A DNA stretch of 30,809 bases from Actinomycetes bacterium (GCA_021793935.1 JAJYRV010000003.1:1-30809), one strand, 5' to 3'. Shown: positions 1 through 7,530, numbered from the stretch's first letter. Made by a program: numbers and translations. Notes: a model not told the origin generated them from the sequence alone.

Positions 1-799
1 CAGCGATGAGGGCGAGGGCGACGGTAATGAGTGCGTGCGCGCGGCCCAGCCGGAGGCGTTCGTGCCGGCTCGCGTACTCCGCGCTCCACGAGTTTGCTCG
101 CTCAGACATCGTTTGCCCCCACTCGTTAACGGTTTCGGAAAAACTCTGTTGGGTCTCGCCCCCAGACTCGGCATGCGCGCTGCCGTGCGGCTGGTCACTA
201 GGCGTGGTCGAGGGCGCAGCGGCGGGCGGAGAGGTCCTTGCGCCTTGCGACTTCCCGTGCTGGAGGATCGCCAGATGCACGAGGTAGGCCACACCAGCGC
301 ACACGACGATCCAGAAGAGCCACGAGAACGTCACGTTGAGCCACCCCGGTACTCCGAACACGTTCCAGACGTCCCAGCGCAGCACGCCGAAGGTGCCCCC
401 GCTGAAGATCCCGGCGATGAGCCAGACCGCGATGAACACGGTCGCGATGATCACGCCGGGGGTTGCTCGCCCCCGCACCATCTCCTCAAAGTGAATCCGC
501 CCGGCGGTATCGGGCAGGAACAGCCAGCCGACGAGGTAAAGCAGAATCCCGGGACCGCCGATCAGCGCGAGGACGACGAAGACGCCCCGCACGATGAGCG
601 GGTCGACACCCGCTTTGTTCGCGATTCCGCTCGCGACGCCGGCGAACCAGCGGTCGCTCTCGTTGCGGCGGATCTCCAGGCTTCGAATCCAAGGGAAGAA
701 CCCGCTTGCCTGCGGGCGCGGCGGCTCATGCGGCGCGCCGGTGGATTCCCCGCGCGGCTCATTGCTGCCAGGTCCATGAAAGTCTGATCCAGTGCTCAT
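1..799 (-). CDS. PspC-domain membrane protein (partial, C-terminus outside window)
   Basis: The minus-strand frame stays open from the ATG at 799 to the window edge, giving 266 codons with no stop. After a Pro/Gly-rich cytosolic stretch of about 40 residues comes a PspC domain at residues 41-98 (motif RWFAGVASGIANKAGVDP, then a hydrophobic hairpin ending LVGWLFLPD). At least three more hydrophobic spans follow, two of them around residues 110-170, then a polar linker and the start of another span at the edge. PspC proteins belong to phage-shock-type envelope stress responses. The gene diverges from a sensor kinase that also begins with a PspC domain, so the two probably act in one membrane-stress circuit. 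No clear Shine-Dalgarno precedes the ATG. The homology call is firm; the role is inferred from family and neighbours. Confidence 0.85.
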   Translation of the reverse strand, partial: MSTGSDFHGPGSNEPRGESTGAPHEPPRPQASGFFPWIRSLEIRRNESDRWFAGVASGIANKAGVDPLIVRGVFVVLALIGGPGILLYLVGWLFLPDTAGRIHFEEMVRGRATPGVIIATVFIAVWLIAGIFSGGTFGVLRWDVWNVFGVPGWLNVTFSWLFWIVVCAGVAYLVHLAILQHGKSQGARTSPPAAAPSTTPSDQPHGSAHAESGGETQQSFSETVNEWGQTMSERANSWSAEYASRHERLRLGRAHALITVALALIA

Positions 800-844
800 G
801 ATTCCACTTTGGAGGATCAACGCGGCGTAGCGCCATGGGGGTTT

Positions 845-864
845 ACCCTGAATGAACCCTGAAT
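845..864. promoter_or_regulatory. Direct repeat in divergent promoter, candidate response-regulator site
   Basis: ACCCTGAAT occurs at 845-853 and again at 856-864, so the two copies are 11 bp apart, about one helical turn. They lie between the divergent PspC gene and the PspC-kinase/regulator operon. Tandem same-face half-sites are common for LuxR-type response regulators such as the one at 2236-2913. Binding by that regulator is an inference. Confidence 0.4.
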
Positions 865-913
865 CTTGGTAGGGGAGGCCCGGAGGATCGGGGCGGGATG
901 CTTGGATAGAGGT

Positions 914-2239
914 ATGGATACCCGCCCACCCCTCCTGCGCTCACGCGAGGATCGCATCGTTGCAGGAGTGTGCGCGGGAGTCGCAGAGCATTTGCAGCTG
1001 CCCGTGAAGTGGGTGCGGATCGGCTTCGCGGCAGGGTCTCTTCTCGCCGGGGCAGGGGTGATGCTATACATTTTCTTGCTCCTCACGGTCCCCGAGGGCG
1101 GCGAGTCCCCCGAGGTGCCACCGCTTAGGCGCGTCTTCACCCCACCGAACCCCGTCGCGGGCTCCGGAACCACCCACGACCGCGAAGCGCGCGGGGAGAA
1201 AGAGACCTCGCGCGGAGGAGGAACCCGCCCGTCCCAATCCCGGCCGCCGCGGTTTCCGGTGGCCGAAATCCTCCTCGGAGGGAGCTTCCTCATCGCCGGG
1301 CTGTCGATCCTGCTCGTGCAGCTCGGCGTACAGCTGCGCCTACAGGTGATCCTGCCTGGCCTCGCAGTGCTTGTCGGGGTCGCAATGACCTGGTGGCTCA
1401 TCGCCGACCGTGATCGCCCCGAGCGGCACCCCCTGCCCCGAATCCTCGGCGCGCTTTCGTTGGTCGCGGTCGGGGTGATCATGTTTTTCATCACCGCACG
1501 GGAACCAACGGTGCTCTCGGTGATCGGTGCGGCGCTCGCGGTGCTCGCGGGGGTCGCGCTCGCGATCGCCCCCTGGTTGCTGCGGATCAACCGGGAACTC
1601 GGCGCGGAGCGAGCCGCGCGGGCGCGGGAGGCGGAGCGGGCGGAGATCGCCGCGCATCTGCACGATTCGGTGCTGCAAACCCTCGCGCTCATTCAACAAC
1701 GCTCGGAGCCCGGGACCGAGGTGGCCCGGCTCGCCCGCGGGCAGGAACGAGAACTACGCGACTGGCTGTTCCGCGCGGGGGACGGTGCGCGGCCCGAGGA
1801 GCGGAACACCGCCGCGGCTGAACTCACCGAGCATGCCGCGGCGCTCGAAGCAACGCACGCGGTGAGGTTTGAAGTGGTTGTCGTCGGCGAACGGGTGGTT
1901 GGCCCGGAGGAACTCATCGCCGCTGCCCGCGAGGCCATGCAGAATGCGGCTCGGCACGCGGGTGGGGACGTGACCGTCTATCTTGAGACGACGCGGGAAC
2001 TCATGAGCGTCGAGGTCAACGACCGAGGCCCGGGTTTCGACCTCGCTCAGGTCGAGGGGTCGCGCTTCGGTGTGCGCGGATCGATTCTCGGCAGAATGGA
2101 ACGAGCCGGCGGGACCGCGAAGGTCGTCGGCGGCCCGGGTGGGAAAGGCGTTTCGGTACGTCTCGAGCAAGCCAGGGTCGATCAGAAGGCCAGTGTGGAC
2201 GGTAGCGGAGCACGAACGAGGGAAGGCGAGGACACGTGA
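914..2239 (+). CDS. PspC-domain sensor histidine kinase
   Basis: The protein of 441 residues has an N-terminal PspC domain at about residues 5-62 (RIVAGVCAGVAEHL), a charged linker, and four or so membrane spans between residues 110 and 230. A HisKA_3-type dimerisation region follows with the phospho-acceptor His250 in AAHLHDS, then an HATPase domain (N box EAMQNAARH, G1 box DRGPGFD, later RGSILGRM). It should autophosphorylate in response to a membrane signal and pass phosphate to the regulator encoded next, whose GTG overlaps this stop by four bases. I chose the ATG at 914 because the PspC domain starts directly after it. An in-frame TTG at 866 would add 16 residues without domain character and would begin within the direct-repeat region. 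The signal sensed is unknown. Confidence 0.93.
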   Translation: MDTRPPLLRSREDRIVAGVCAGVAEHLQLPVKWVRIGFAAGSLLAGAGVMLYIFLLLTVPEGGESPEVPPLRRVFTPPNPVAGSGTTHDREARGEKETSRGGGTRPSQSRPPRFPVAEILLGGSFLIAGLSILLVQLGVQLRLQVILPGLAVLVGVAMTWWLIADRDRPERHPLPRILGALSLVAVGVIMFFITAREPTVLSVIGAALAVLAGVALAIAPWLLRINRELGAERAARAREAERAEIAAHLHDSVLQTLALIQQRSEPGTEVARLARGQERELRDWLFRAGDGARPEERNTAAAELTEHAAALEATHAVRFEVVVVGERVVGPEELIAAAREAMQNAARHAGGDVTVYLETTRELMSVEVNDRGPGFDLAQVEGSRFGVRGSILGRMERAGGTAKVVGGPGGKGVSVRLEQARVDQKASVDGSGARTREGEDT

Positions 2240-2913
2240 ACGAGCACGCGCATGAGGGACAGATCAGCGTCGTCATTGTCGATGATCACGAGATCTTCCG
2301 AGCCGGGCTGCGAACCTCTCTCGGTGAGGAGCTCCGGGTCGTGGGGGAGGCGGGAACTGTGGATGAGGCGGTCGCGCTCATCGCCGAGACTAAGCCCGAC
2401 GTTGTCCTCCTCGACGTCCACCTGCCCGGCGGGTTGGGCGGTGGGGGAGCCGAGGTCGCCCGCGCCGTCACCCAGGGCCCGGAACGTAGTGGTACCCAAG
2501 TGCTCGCGTTGAGCGTTTCGGACGCGGCAGACGACGTCGTGAGTGTTATCCGAGCCGGAGCGCGAGGATATCTCACGAAAACCACCTCCGGCGCGGAAGT
2601 CACGAGCGCCGTCGCCCGAGTCCACGGCGGCGACGCGGTATTCTCGCCTCGGCTCGCGGGATTCGTGCTCGACGCGTTCGGCGCCGGCGGCGGCGAAACG
2701 GCAATCGAGGATGACGAACTCGACCGGCTTTCGCGCCGGGAGCAAGAAGTGATGCGGATGATCGCCCGGGGATATGCGTACAAAGAAGTCGCCCAAGAGC
2801 TGTTTCTCTCGGTGAAGACCGTAGAGACGCACGTGTCGAACGTGCTGCGAAAGCTGCAGCTTTCGAACCGCCACGAACTGACGGCGTGGGCGCTCAGTCG
2901 GCGCCTGCTGTAG
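2236..2913 (+). CDS. LuxR/NarL-family response regulator
   Basis: The 225-residue protein has a receiver domain with the acidic pair in VVIVDDHE and phospho-acceptor Asp60 in VVLLDVHLPGG. A C-terminal LuxR helix-turn-helix covers roughly residues 160-225 (LSRREQEVMRMIARG, then SVKTVETHVSNVLRKL). It starts at a GTG whose last bases form the kinase stop (GTGA), so the pair is translationally coupled. It is the cognate partner of the upstream PspC kinase and probably controls the divergent PspC gene and its own operon. Target genes outside this window are unknown. Confidence 0.95.
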   Translation: MNEHAHEGQISVVIVDDHEIFRAGLRTSLGEELRVVGEAGTVDEAVALIAETKPDVVLLDVHLPGGLGGGGAEVARAVTQGPERSGTQVLALSVSDAADDVVSVIRAGARGYLTKTTSGAEVTSAVARVHGGDAVFSPRLAGFVLDAFGAGGGETAIEDDELDRLSRREQEVMRMIARGYAYKEVAQELFLSVKTVETHVSNVLRKLQLSNRHELTAWALSRRLL

Positions 2914-2920
2914 GGGAGGG

Positions 2921-2952
2921 CGGGGCAGCGGAACTCCGGCTCCGCTGCCCCG
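2921..2952. terminator. Hairpin terminator between convergent genes
   Basis: CGGGGCAGCGGA (2921-2932) and TCCGCTGCCCCG (2941-2952) form a perfect 12-bp stem with an 8-nt loop. It begins 7 bases after the response-regulator stop and ends 6 bases before the stop of the convergent minus-strand gene, so it can serve both. There is no U-tract, as is usual in high-GC actinobacteria. Confidence 0.7.
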
Positions 2953-2958
2953 GGCCGG

Positions 2959-3090
2959 TCAGATGATGTCGCGACCTTCCTTGCGCGCCGCGAGCCATTC
3001 AGCGATGAATCCGCGGCAGAGCACAAACAGCACCGCGGCAACGATGACGGGCCACATCAGAACGTACGTTGAGAGCATAAGCGATTTCAT
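2959..3090 (-). CDS. 43-residue single-span membrane peptide, probable symporter small subunit
   Basis: A short gene of 43 residues starts at the ATG at 3090, whose last two bases overlap the TGA of the symporter gene (ATGA). The peptide has a short polar N-terminus, one hydrophobic span (TYVLMWPVIVAAVLFVLC) and a charged tail (AARKEGRDII). Tiny one-span proteins downstream of sodium symporters in actinobacteria are annotated as putative transporter small subunits, similar in idea to MetS of NSS transporters. The overlap, the membrane span and the lack of any other gene in the space support a real gene. A role in stability or activity of the symporter is inferred. Confidence 0.75.
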   Translation of the reverse strand: MKSLMLSTYVLMWPVIVAAVLFVLCRGFIAEWLAARKEGRDII

Positions 3091-4748
3091 GCGAGCACCT
3101 CCGTGCTTTCCCTATCTTCGTCACGGTCGTCGAAGTCGCCCACCCGGGTGCGGATGAGGTCGAAATCGAACGACATCTTCGAGCGCCAGGAGATCGCTGC
3201 GCACACGATCGTCGAGACCGAGTAGGCAACGAGCGAAGCGCTCAGGGTCGTATATGTGTGCAGCGTCCCGAACGCGAACGGGGCGACGGCGACCGTCGCG
3301 ATCCCCCCGATGATGAGGGCGGGCCGCAGGCCGAAGAAGCCGAAGGCCATCAAGCCGAGGACGACCCCCACCCCAACGATCGCGAGCACGTCGACGATCA
3401 CGCCGATCCCACCGCCCATCGGAATGAGGGAGAACCGCACGGGCAGGAACACGGCCAACGCCGCGATGACAGCAAGGGTGAACGCGGAGTTCGTCACCTT
3501 CTTCCAGTAGAAGCTCGCGATGACCGGGAACACCAACGCTCCCCAGAGCGCACCCACGAACACCAACAGATCCAAAATGTTGAGTTGCAGGCTCGCAAAG
3601 GTCACCGCGAGGGCAGAGGCGACCACCATCGTCACACGCCCGAGGATGAGCATGAAACGCGGGTTGGCGTTGTCCTTCCCAACGCTTTGACCGTAGATGT
3701 CGGCCATGACGATGGAACTCAACGCCGCAAGATCGGAATCCGCCGTTGAAGAAAGCGCTCCGATGATCATCAAAAAGAAGATCGCGAGAAGCACGGGCGG
3801 CAAGTAGTTCGCGGCCATTTGCGGAATGAGGTTATTCGGGTCCCCATCAAGCGGGCTGACACCGAGATAAAGTGCGAGAACGCCGAGCATTCCGACCCCA
3901 ATAACCATCGCCCCGTAACCCACCGTGGCGGTGATGAATGTCGGTTTAATGAGGTCCTCGCGCACGGCGAACAGACGCTGGGCAATTGTTTGGTTACCGA
4001 TCGCGTAGGCGAGGACGGCAGCGATGTAGGGCGCGCCCTGGTGCATGAAGGCTTCGCTGGAGAAGAAGTTGCCCTGGGCAGGGGTGAGGTTCGCTGCTCC
4101 CGTTTCGAATGCGGCGGGGAAGCCAGCAGTGAAGAAGATGATGGGAACGAGAACGGCGACGGCTCCGAGCATCCCCAGCACCTGTACGAAGTCGGTGAGA
4201 ACTGAGGCACGGAAGCCGGACCAGAGGGTGTATAGGAGGACGCCACCAGCAACGATGACGACCCCTTGGATGAAGTTCAGCGGGGAGAGCATGCTGATGA
4301 GCACCCCGCCCGCGAGGAAGTTCGACATCAAGCTAATGAGGCTCCCCACCACATTGGATCCCGCGAGCATCAACTGGCTCGAGCGGCCGTGACGGGCGTG
4401 CATCACTTCGGCGAGCGTGTGGGCACGAGGGGCTACGGTTCGGATCCGCTTGCCGAAGGGGTAGATGAACAGAATCATCAGGGCGCCCCATAGGCCATAG
4501 TGGATGGGTCCGGAAATGCCATAGGTGTACCCCGACGTTGCCGATGCATACATCGACGACGCCCAGATCCACGTGGCGGTCATACTTGCTGCGGAAATAC
4601 CGAACCCAACGTTATTCCCTGCAGTCATGTACCCGTCGGCGTTTTCGTTCTTCTTACGAATGCGGGTAGAAATCCAATAAGTCCCGCCATAAAAAAGAAC
4701 TAATAAGCCAACAACAGTGAGTGTGTTGAACTGGAATAATCCGTCCAC
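3087..4748 (-). CDS. Sodium:solute symporter (SSF family)
   Basis: The 553-residue protein has about 13-14 hydrophobic spans and the SSF pattern throughout: WASSMYASATSGYTYGISGP near the N-terminus, LWSGFRASVLTDFVQ in the middle, and the sodium-site helix ALSSTADSDLAALSSIVMAD. The last motif resembles DUR3-type urea and polyamine symporters, but the substrate cannot be read from sequence. The GTG at 4748 is preceded by a strong Shine-Dalgarno (GAGGAGGA, 4-nt gap). The C-terminal tail is acidic and cytosolic. It overlaps the small peptide gene downstream by four bases, so the two form one transcription unit. A link to nitrogen uptake would fit the amide system at the right end, but nothing here proves it. 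Confidence 0.92.
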   Translation of the reverse strand: MDGLFQFNTLTVVGLLVLFYGGTYWISTRIRKKNENADGYMTAGNNVGFGISAASMTATWIWASSMYASATSGYTYGISGPIHYGLWGALMILFIYPFGKRIRTVAPRAHTLAEVMHARHGRSSQLMLAGSNVVGSLISLMSNFLAGGVLISMLSPLNFIQGVVIVAGGVLLYTLWSGFRASVLTDFVQVLGMLGAVAVLVPIIFFTAGFPAAFETGAANLTPAQGNFFSSEAFMHQGAPYIAAVLAYAIGNQTIAQRLFAVREDLIKPTFITATVGYGAMVIGVGMLGVLALYLGVSPLDGDPNNLIPQMAANYLPPVLLAIFFLMIIGALSSTADSDLAALSSIVMADIYGQSVGKDNANPRFMLILGRVTMVVASALAVTFASLQLNILDLLVFVGALWGALVFPVIASFYWKKVTNSAFTLAVIAALAVFLPVRFSLIPMGGGIGVIVDVLAIVGVGVVLGLMAFGFFGLRPALIIGGIATVAVAPFAFGTLHTYTTLSASLVAYSVSTIVCAAISWRSKMSFDFDLIRTRVGDFDDRDEDRESTEVLA

Positions 4749-5195
4749 GCACTCCTCCTCACTTTTTAGTTGTAAACATGGTCGTGTATCTCTGCGGCGA
4801 TCATTGCCGCGCTACAGCGTCCAGGTACTCACTCTCCCATTCGAGATTTACGTGCCAGGCCGCAGGTGTGCCCTGCTCTGTGTTCGTTACGCGGAGCGCC
4901 AAATTAGCGGTACGACATCTCGTGTCAAGTGACCGAGGCGTTCCAAACACTTGACCATAGCGCATGCTGAATGGGGATTAGCCCCTGCCCCGGTCAAGTG
5001 CGCGCAAAGGTGGTTAGAGTCACCTTCCCGCCGGTATTGAAACGCCGCCGAAGCGGACAATGGTGGCATCATGTGGGGTGAGCTGACAGAGATGGGGGCG
5101 TCATGGCGCGCACCCAGGCGGCGCGGGGCGCGTGAGGCTGGGTTAAAGTCGAAGCGGATTTGCGTGCCGCGGTGGCAGGCTGAACGGAGGACGGC
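4749..5195. other. Intergenic region between symporter and lacI-type gene
   Basis: This 447-bp stretch lies between divergent genes and should hold both promoters. I see no credible coding sequence. The clearest structure is GTCAAGTG at 4924-4931, its inverted copy CACTTGACC at 4948-4956 and GGTCAAGTG at 4992-5000. A 10-mer GCGCAAAGGT at 5002-5011 recurs in the arabinose promoter at 6303-6312. A possible -10 (TAAAGT, 5144-5149) lies upstream of the lacI-type gene, but I see no convincing -35. Confidence 0.6.
4924..5000. repeat. Three copies of GTCAAGTG, one inverted
   Basis: Copies are at 4924-4931 (plus), 4948-4955 (inverted) and 4993-5000 (plus). The second and third extend to nine matching bases (CACTTGACC / GGTCAAGTG) and form an inverted repeat with a 35-nt spacer. 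They sit between the divergent symporter and lacI-type genes. The regulator that would bind is unknown. Confidence 0.45.
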
Positions 5196-6221
5196 ATGAA
5201 GCCGGAGAGCACAACGGTGGGCTGGCGACGGGCAAGCATTTACGATGTCGCGAAGCTTGCGGGCGTTTCGCATATGACCGTCTCTCGCGTGCTCAACGGC
5301 CACCCGAATATTCGCGAATCGACACGGAAGCGGGTACTTGAGGCGATCGAGGAAACGAACTTCACCCGCAGCTCCATCGCCCGGGCCCTTGCGACTCAGC
5401 GGGCAATGCGAATCGGCGTCCTCGTCGACAGTCCCGTGCACTACGGGCCGAACTCAACCCTGAGGGCGCTTGAGAGTGCGGCGAGAGAACACGGGTACTC
5501 GGTGAGCGCCGTGTCGTTTCCCGAAGATGATGAGGCGCGTGTCGACGACGGCATCCTCGAGCTGGTCACGCAAGGAGTCGATGGGCTATGCATGATCGCC
5601 CCGCGCGTTTCGTCCCTTGAGAACCTCCGCAGGCGGGCATCGGAACTCCCAACGCTCGTCGTCCAAGCCGACCCGGTGGCAGATATGCATACCGCCGCGG
5701 TTGACCAACGGGCAGGGGCCGTCGCCGCCGTCCACCACCTTCTCGAGCTCGGACACGAGCAGATCCTGCACCTGGCAGGTCCACTTGACTGGTACGACAG
5801 CCGGGCCCGCGCCGAGGGCTGGGCGAACGCGCTGGAGATCGCCGGTTTGCCCAGGGCGGAGCCGATCATTGGAGATTGGTCCTCCGATTCGGGTTATGAG
5901 GTGGGGAAGAACCACGATTTCAACCGGGCAACAGCCATTTTCGCCTCGAACGACCAAATGGCGCTCGGCCTCATCCACGGAATGGTGGAGAGAGGGATAC
6001 GGGTGCCCCACGACGTCTCGGTTGTGGGCTTCGACGACCTGCCCGATGCTCGGCACTTCTTGCCGCCGCTGACGACTGTTCGCCAAGACTTCGCAAGTCT
6101 AGGAGAACTGATTCTCTCCCTTCTGGTTGCGGCGATCGAAGGGAGGCCCGCGAGCGGACGGCACCTCATCGAGCCGACGCTCATCGTTCGGGAATCCACG
6201 GCCGCACCACGGCCGCGGTAA
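5196..6221 (+). CDS. LacI-family transcriptional regulator, probable arabinose operon repressor
   Basis: The 341-residue protein has a LacI helix-turn-helix at residues 14-36 (IYDVAKLAGVSHMTVSRVLN), a hinge region around residues 55-65 (SSIARALATQ), and a type-1 periplasmic-binding-like sensor domain with the typical ends GVLVDS, IFASNDQMALGL and VSVVGFDDLPDA. The ATG at 5196 follows a good Shine-Dalgarno (GGAGG with a 5-nt gap). It is the first gene before the sugar transporter and ara genes, about 200 bp upstream of them in the same direction. It most likely represses the operon and is released by L-arabinose or a related sugar. Many actinobacteria and Firmicutes use GntR/LacI hybrid AraR for this job; this protein is a plain LacI type. 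Confidence 0.93.
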   Translation: MKPESTTVGWRRASIYDVAKLAGVSHMTVSRVLNGHPNIRESTRKRVLEAIEETNFTRSSIARALATQRAMRIGVLVDSPVHYGPNSTLRALESAAREHGYSVSAVSFPEDDEARVDDGILELVTQGVDGLCMIAPRVSSLENLRRRASELPTLVVQADPVADMHTAAVDQRAGAVAAVHHLLELGHEQILHLAGPLDWYDSRARAEGWANALEIAGLPRAEPIIGDWSSDSGYEVGKNHDFNRATAIFASNDQMALGLIHGMVERGIRVPHDVSVVGFDDLPDARHFLPPLTTVRQDFASLGELILSLLVAAIEGRPASGRHLIEPTLIVRESTAAPRPR

Positions 6222-6271
6222 GAGCGAACCCTCGGTAGCGCACGCCAGTTCCGCCGCGAAATCCCGGGCAA

Positions 6272-6338
6272 ATCGCGATAGCGGTAACAAGAGCGTAACA
6301 ATGCGCAAAGGTCGACTTGCGCTTGCCGTTGTTACCGC
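6272..6338. promoter_or_regulatory. Operator cluster upstream of the sugar-binding protein gene
   Basis: GCGGTAACAA at 6281-6290 and TTGTTACCGC at 6329-6338 are perfect inverted copies 38 nt apart. A third near copy (GCGTAACAA, 6293-6301) lies directly after the first. Between the arms is a second inverted repeat, GCGCAA/TTGCGC with an 8-nt spacer (6303-6322), and just upstream an 8-bp palindrome ATCGCGAT (6272-6279). The halves TTGTTACCG and CGGTAACAA are what a LacI-family protein would read. Assignment to the adjacent regulator is inference. Confidence 0.6.
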
Positions 6339-6345
6339 GCACAAT
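6317..6345 (+). promoter_or_regulatory. Candidate promoter of arabinose transport/catabolism operon
   Basis: TTGCGC at 6317-6322 and CACAAT at 6340-6345 are spaced by 17 bp and could be -35 and -10 elements. The second arm of the operator repeat falls inside the spacer, so a bound repressor would block polymerase. The hexamers are only moderately close to consensus. Confidence 0.4.
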
Positions 6346-6425
6346 GGGGGCGGTAGCGCCGGGGGAAGAGCCCGGGTTCGGCTAGCACGGCCAAGGTGGC
6401 CGAAGTACCTCAAGGAGGAGTAGAC

Positions 6426-7439
6426 ATGGCAACGACGAAGAGATCTCGTGGGTTCTATGGCCTGGTCGGCATGAGCGTCCTGGCCCTTGGGATCAGCGCG
6501 TGTGGCGGCGGCGATGCGGGCGGGGCAAGCGGCGAGAGCGGCGGGGGCGGCGGGGGCGACCTGTCGACCATCGGTTTCGTCGCCGTCGGTCCCGAGGGCG
6601 CGTGGCGGCAGGCGAACGAACAGAACATTCAGGAGACGTTCACCGAGGAAGCGGGATTCGAACTCAAGTTCGCGCCCGCGACCAACCTCGACCAGAAATC
6701 GCAGATCGACGCATTCACGTCGTTCGTTGACGAAGGAGTCGACCTGATTCTCCTCTCGGCGACCGAAGGCTCTGGTTGGGAGGCGTCACTCGAGCGAGCG
6801 CAGGAGGCCGAGATCCCGGTTGTCCTCATCGACCGTGGGATCGAGCCCGATGACACCAGCCTGTACGTCACCCGGATTGCTCCGGATAACATCGAGGTCG
6901 CCTCCTCGGTTGCGAATTGGGCGGCGGAGACCTTCCCAGATGGCGCGAACTACGTGACCCTTGAGGGCCCGGCGGGTGTATCCGTTGTCAACGAACGCAA
7001 CGAGGGCTTCGATGAGGTGATGGCCGAGCACCCAGAATTGGTTGAGGTCGACTCCCAAACCGCCAACTGGTCGACCGAGGAAGCGAAGAGCGTTTTCGAG
7101 ACGATGCTCAAGGCGCAGAACAACGATATCCAGTTCGTCTTCGCTCAGAACGACGAGATGGGCCTGGGAGCTGTGCAGGCGATCGAGGAAGCCGGCCTCA
7201 CCCCTGGTGAGGACGTCAAGATTGCCACGATCGACGGCACCAAGAACGCTCTGGAAGCGCTTGCGGACGGCGACCTGAGCTTCGTTGCTGAGTACAACCC
7301 GCTTTTCGGCGAAACGGCATTGGACGCGGTGAACAAGACTCTCGCGGGCGAGGAAGTTGATTCCTACATCATCGTTCCCAGCGAGACGTTCGATTCGTCT
7401 GAGGCAGCAAGCACCGCTCTGCCCGACCGCAAGTTCTGA
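6426..7439 (+). CDS. Sugar ABC transporter substrate-binding lipoprotein (YtfQ-like)
   Basis: The 337-residue protein starts with a lipoprotein signal peptide (lipobox GISAC, Cys26) and a Gly/Ser-rich linker, then a type-1 periplasmic-binding fold: STIGFVAVGPEGAWRQANEQ, DLILLSATEGSGWE, VLIDRGIEP, and FVFAQNDEMGLGAVQAIEEAG. This pattern is close to YtfQ, the galactofuranose binding protein of the CUT2 class. The ATG at 6426 has a perfect Shine-Dalgarno (AAGGAGGAG). The protein would sit on the outer face of the membrane and deliver a monosaccharide to the two permeases encoded downstream. With araBDA in the same run, L-arabinose, perhaps in furanose form, is the likely ligand. A strong hairpin follows the gene. 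Confidence 0.93.
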   Translation: MATTKRSRGFYGLVGMSVLALGISACGGGDAGGASGESGGGGGGDLSTIGFVAVGPEGAWRQANEQNIQETFTEEAGFELKFAPATNLDQKSQIDAFTSFVDEGVDLILLSATEGSGWEASLERAQEAEIPVVLIDRGIEPDDTSLYVTRIAPDNIEVASSVANWAAETFPDGANYVTLEGPAGVSVVNERNEGFDEVMAEHPELVEVDSQTANWSTEEAKSVFETMLKAQNNDIQFVFAQNDEMGLGAVQAIEEAGLTPGEDVKIATIDGTKNALEALADGDLSFVAEYNPLFGETALDAVNKTLAGEEVDSYIIVPSETFDSSEAASTALPDRKF

Positions 7440-7454
7440 TCGACTCCATGCCCG

Positions 7455-7490
7455 TGGTGGGCGTGCGGCATCGCTGCCGCGCGCCCACCA
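7455..7490 (+). promoter_or_regulatory. Large intercistronic hairpin after the binding-protein gene
   Basis: TGGTGGGCGTGCGGCA (7455-7470) and TGCCGCGCGCCCACCA (7475-7490) pair over 16 positions with a single G-U and a 4-nt loop TCGC. It lies 15 bases after the binding-protein stop and 40 bases before the ATPase start. Hairpins here typically protect or end part of the transcript so that the binding protein is made in excess. There is no U-tract, so full termination is unlikely. Confidence 0.75.
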
Positions 7491-7530
7491 GCAACGGGGC
7501 GCAGGAGACTAATTGAGGAAGAGTATCGCG

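Noticed and set aside
35..787. Plus-strand open frame of 250 residues
   Set aside because: It is antisense to the PspC-domain gene, whose frame has clear domain content; the plus-strand product is rich in Glu, Pro, Asp and His with no recognisable motif.
866..913. TTG start for the sensor kinase 16 codons upstream
   Set aside because: The added residues show no similarity to PspC proteins and the TTG lies within the repeat region; the ATG at 914 fits the domain.
817..1692. Minus-strand open frame of 291 residues
   Set aside because: It is antisense to the sensor kinase and has low-complexity Arg/Ser/Pro composition typical of shadow frames in high-GC DNA.
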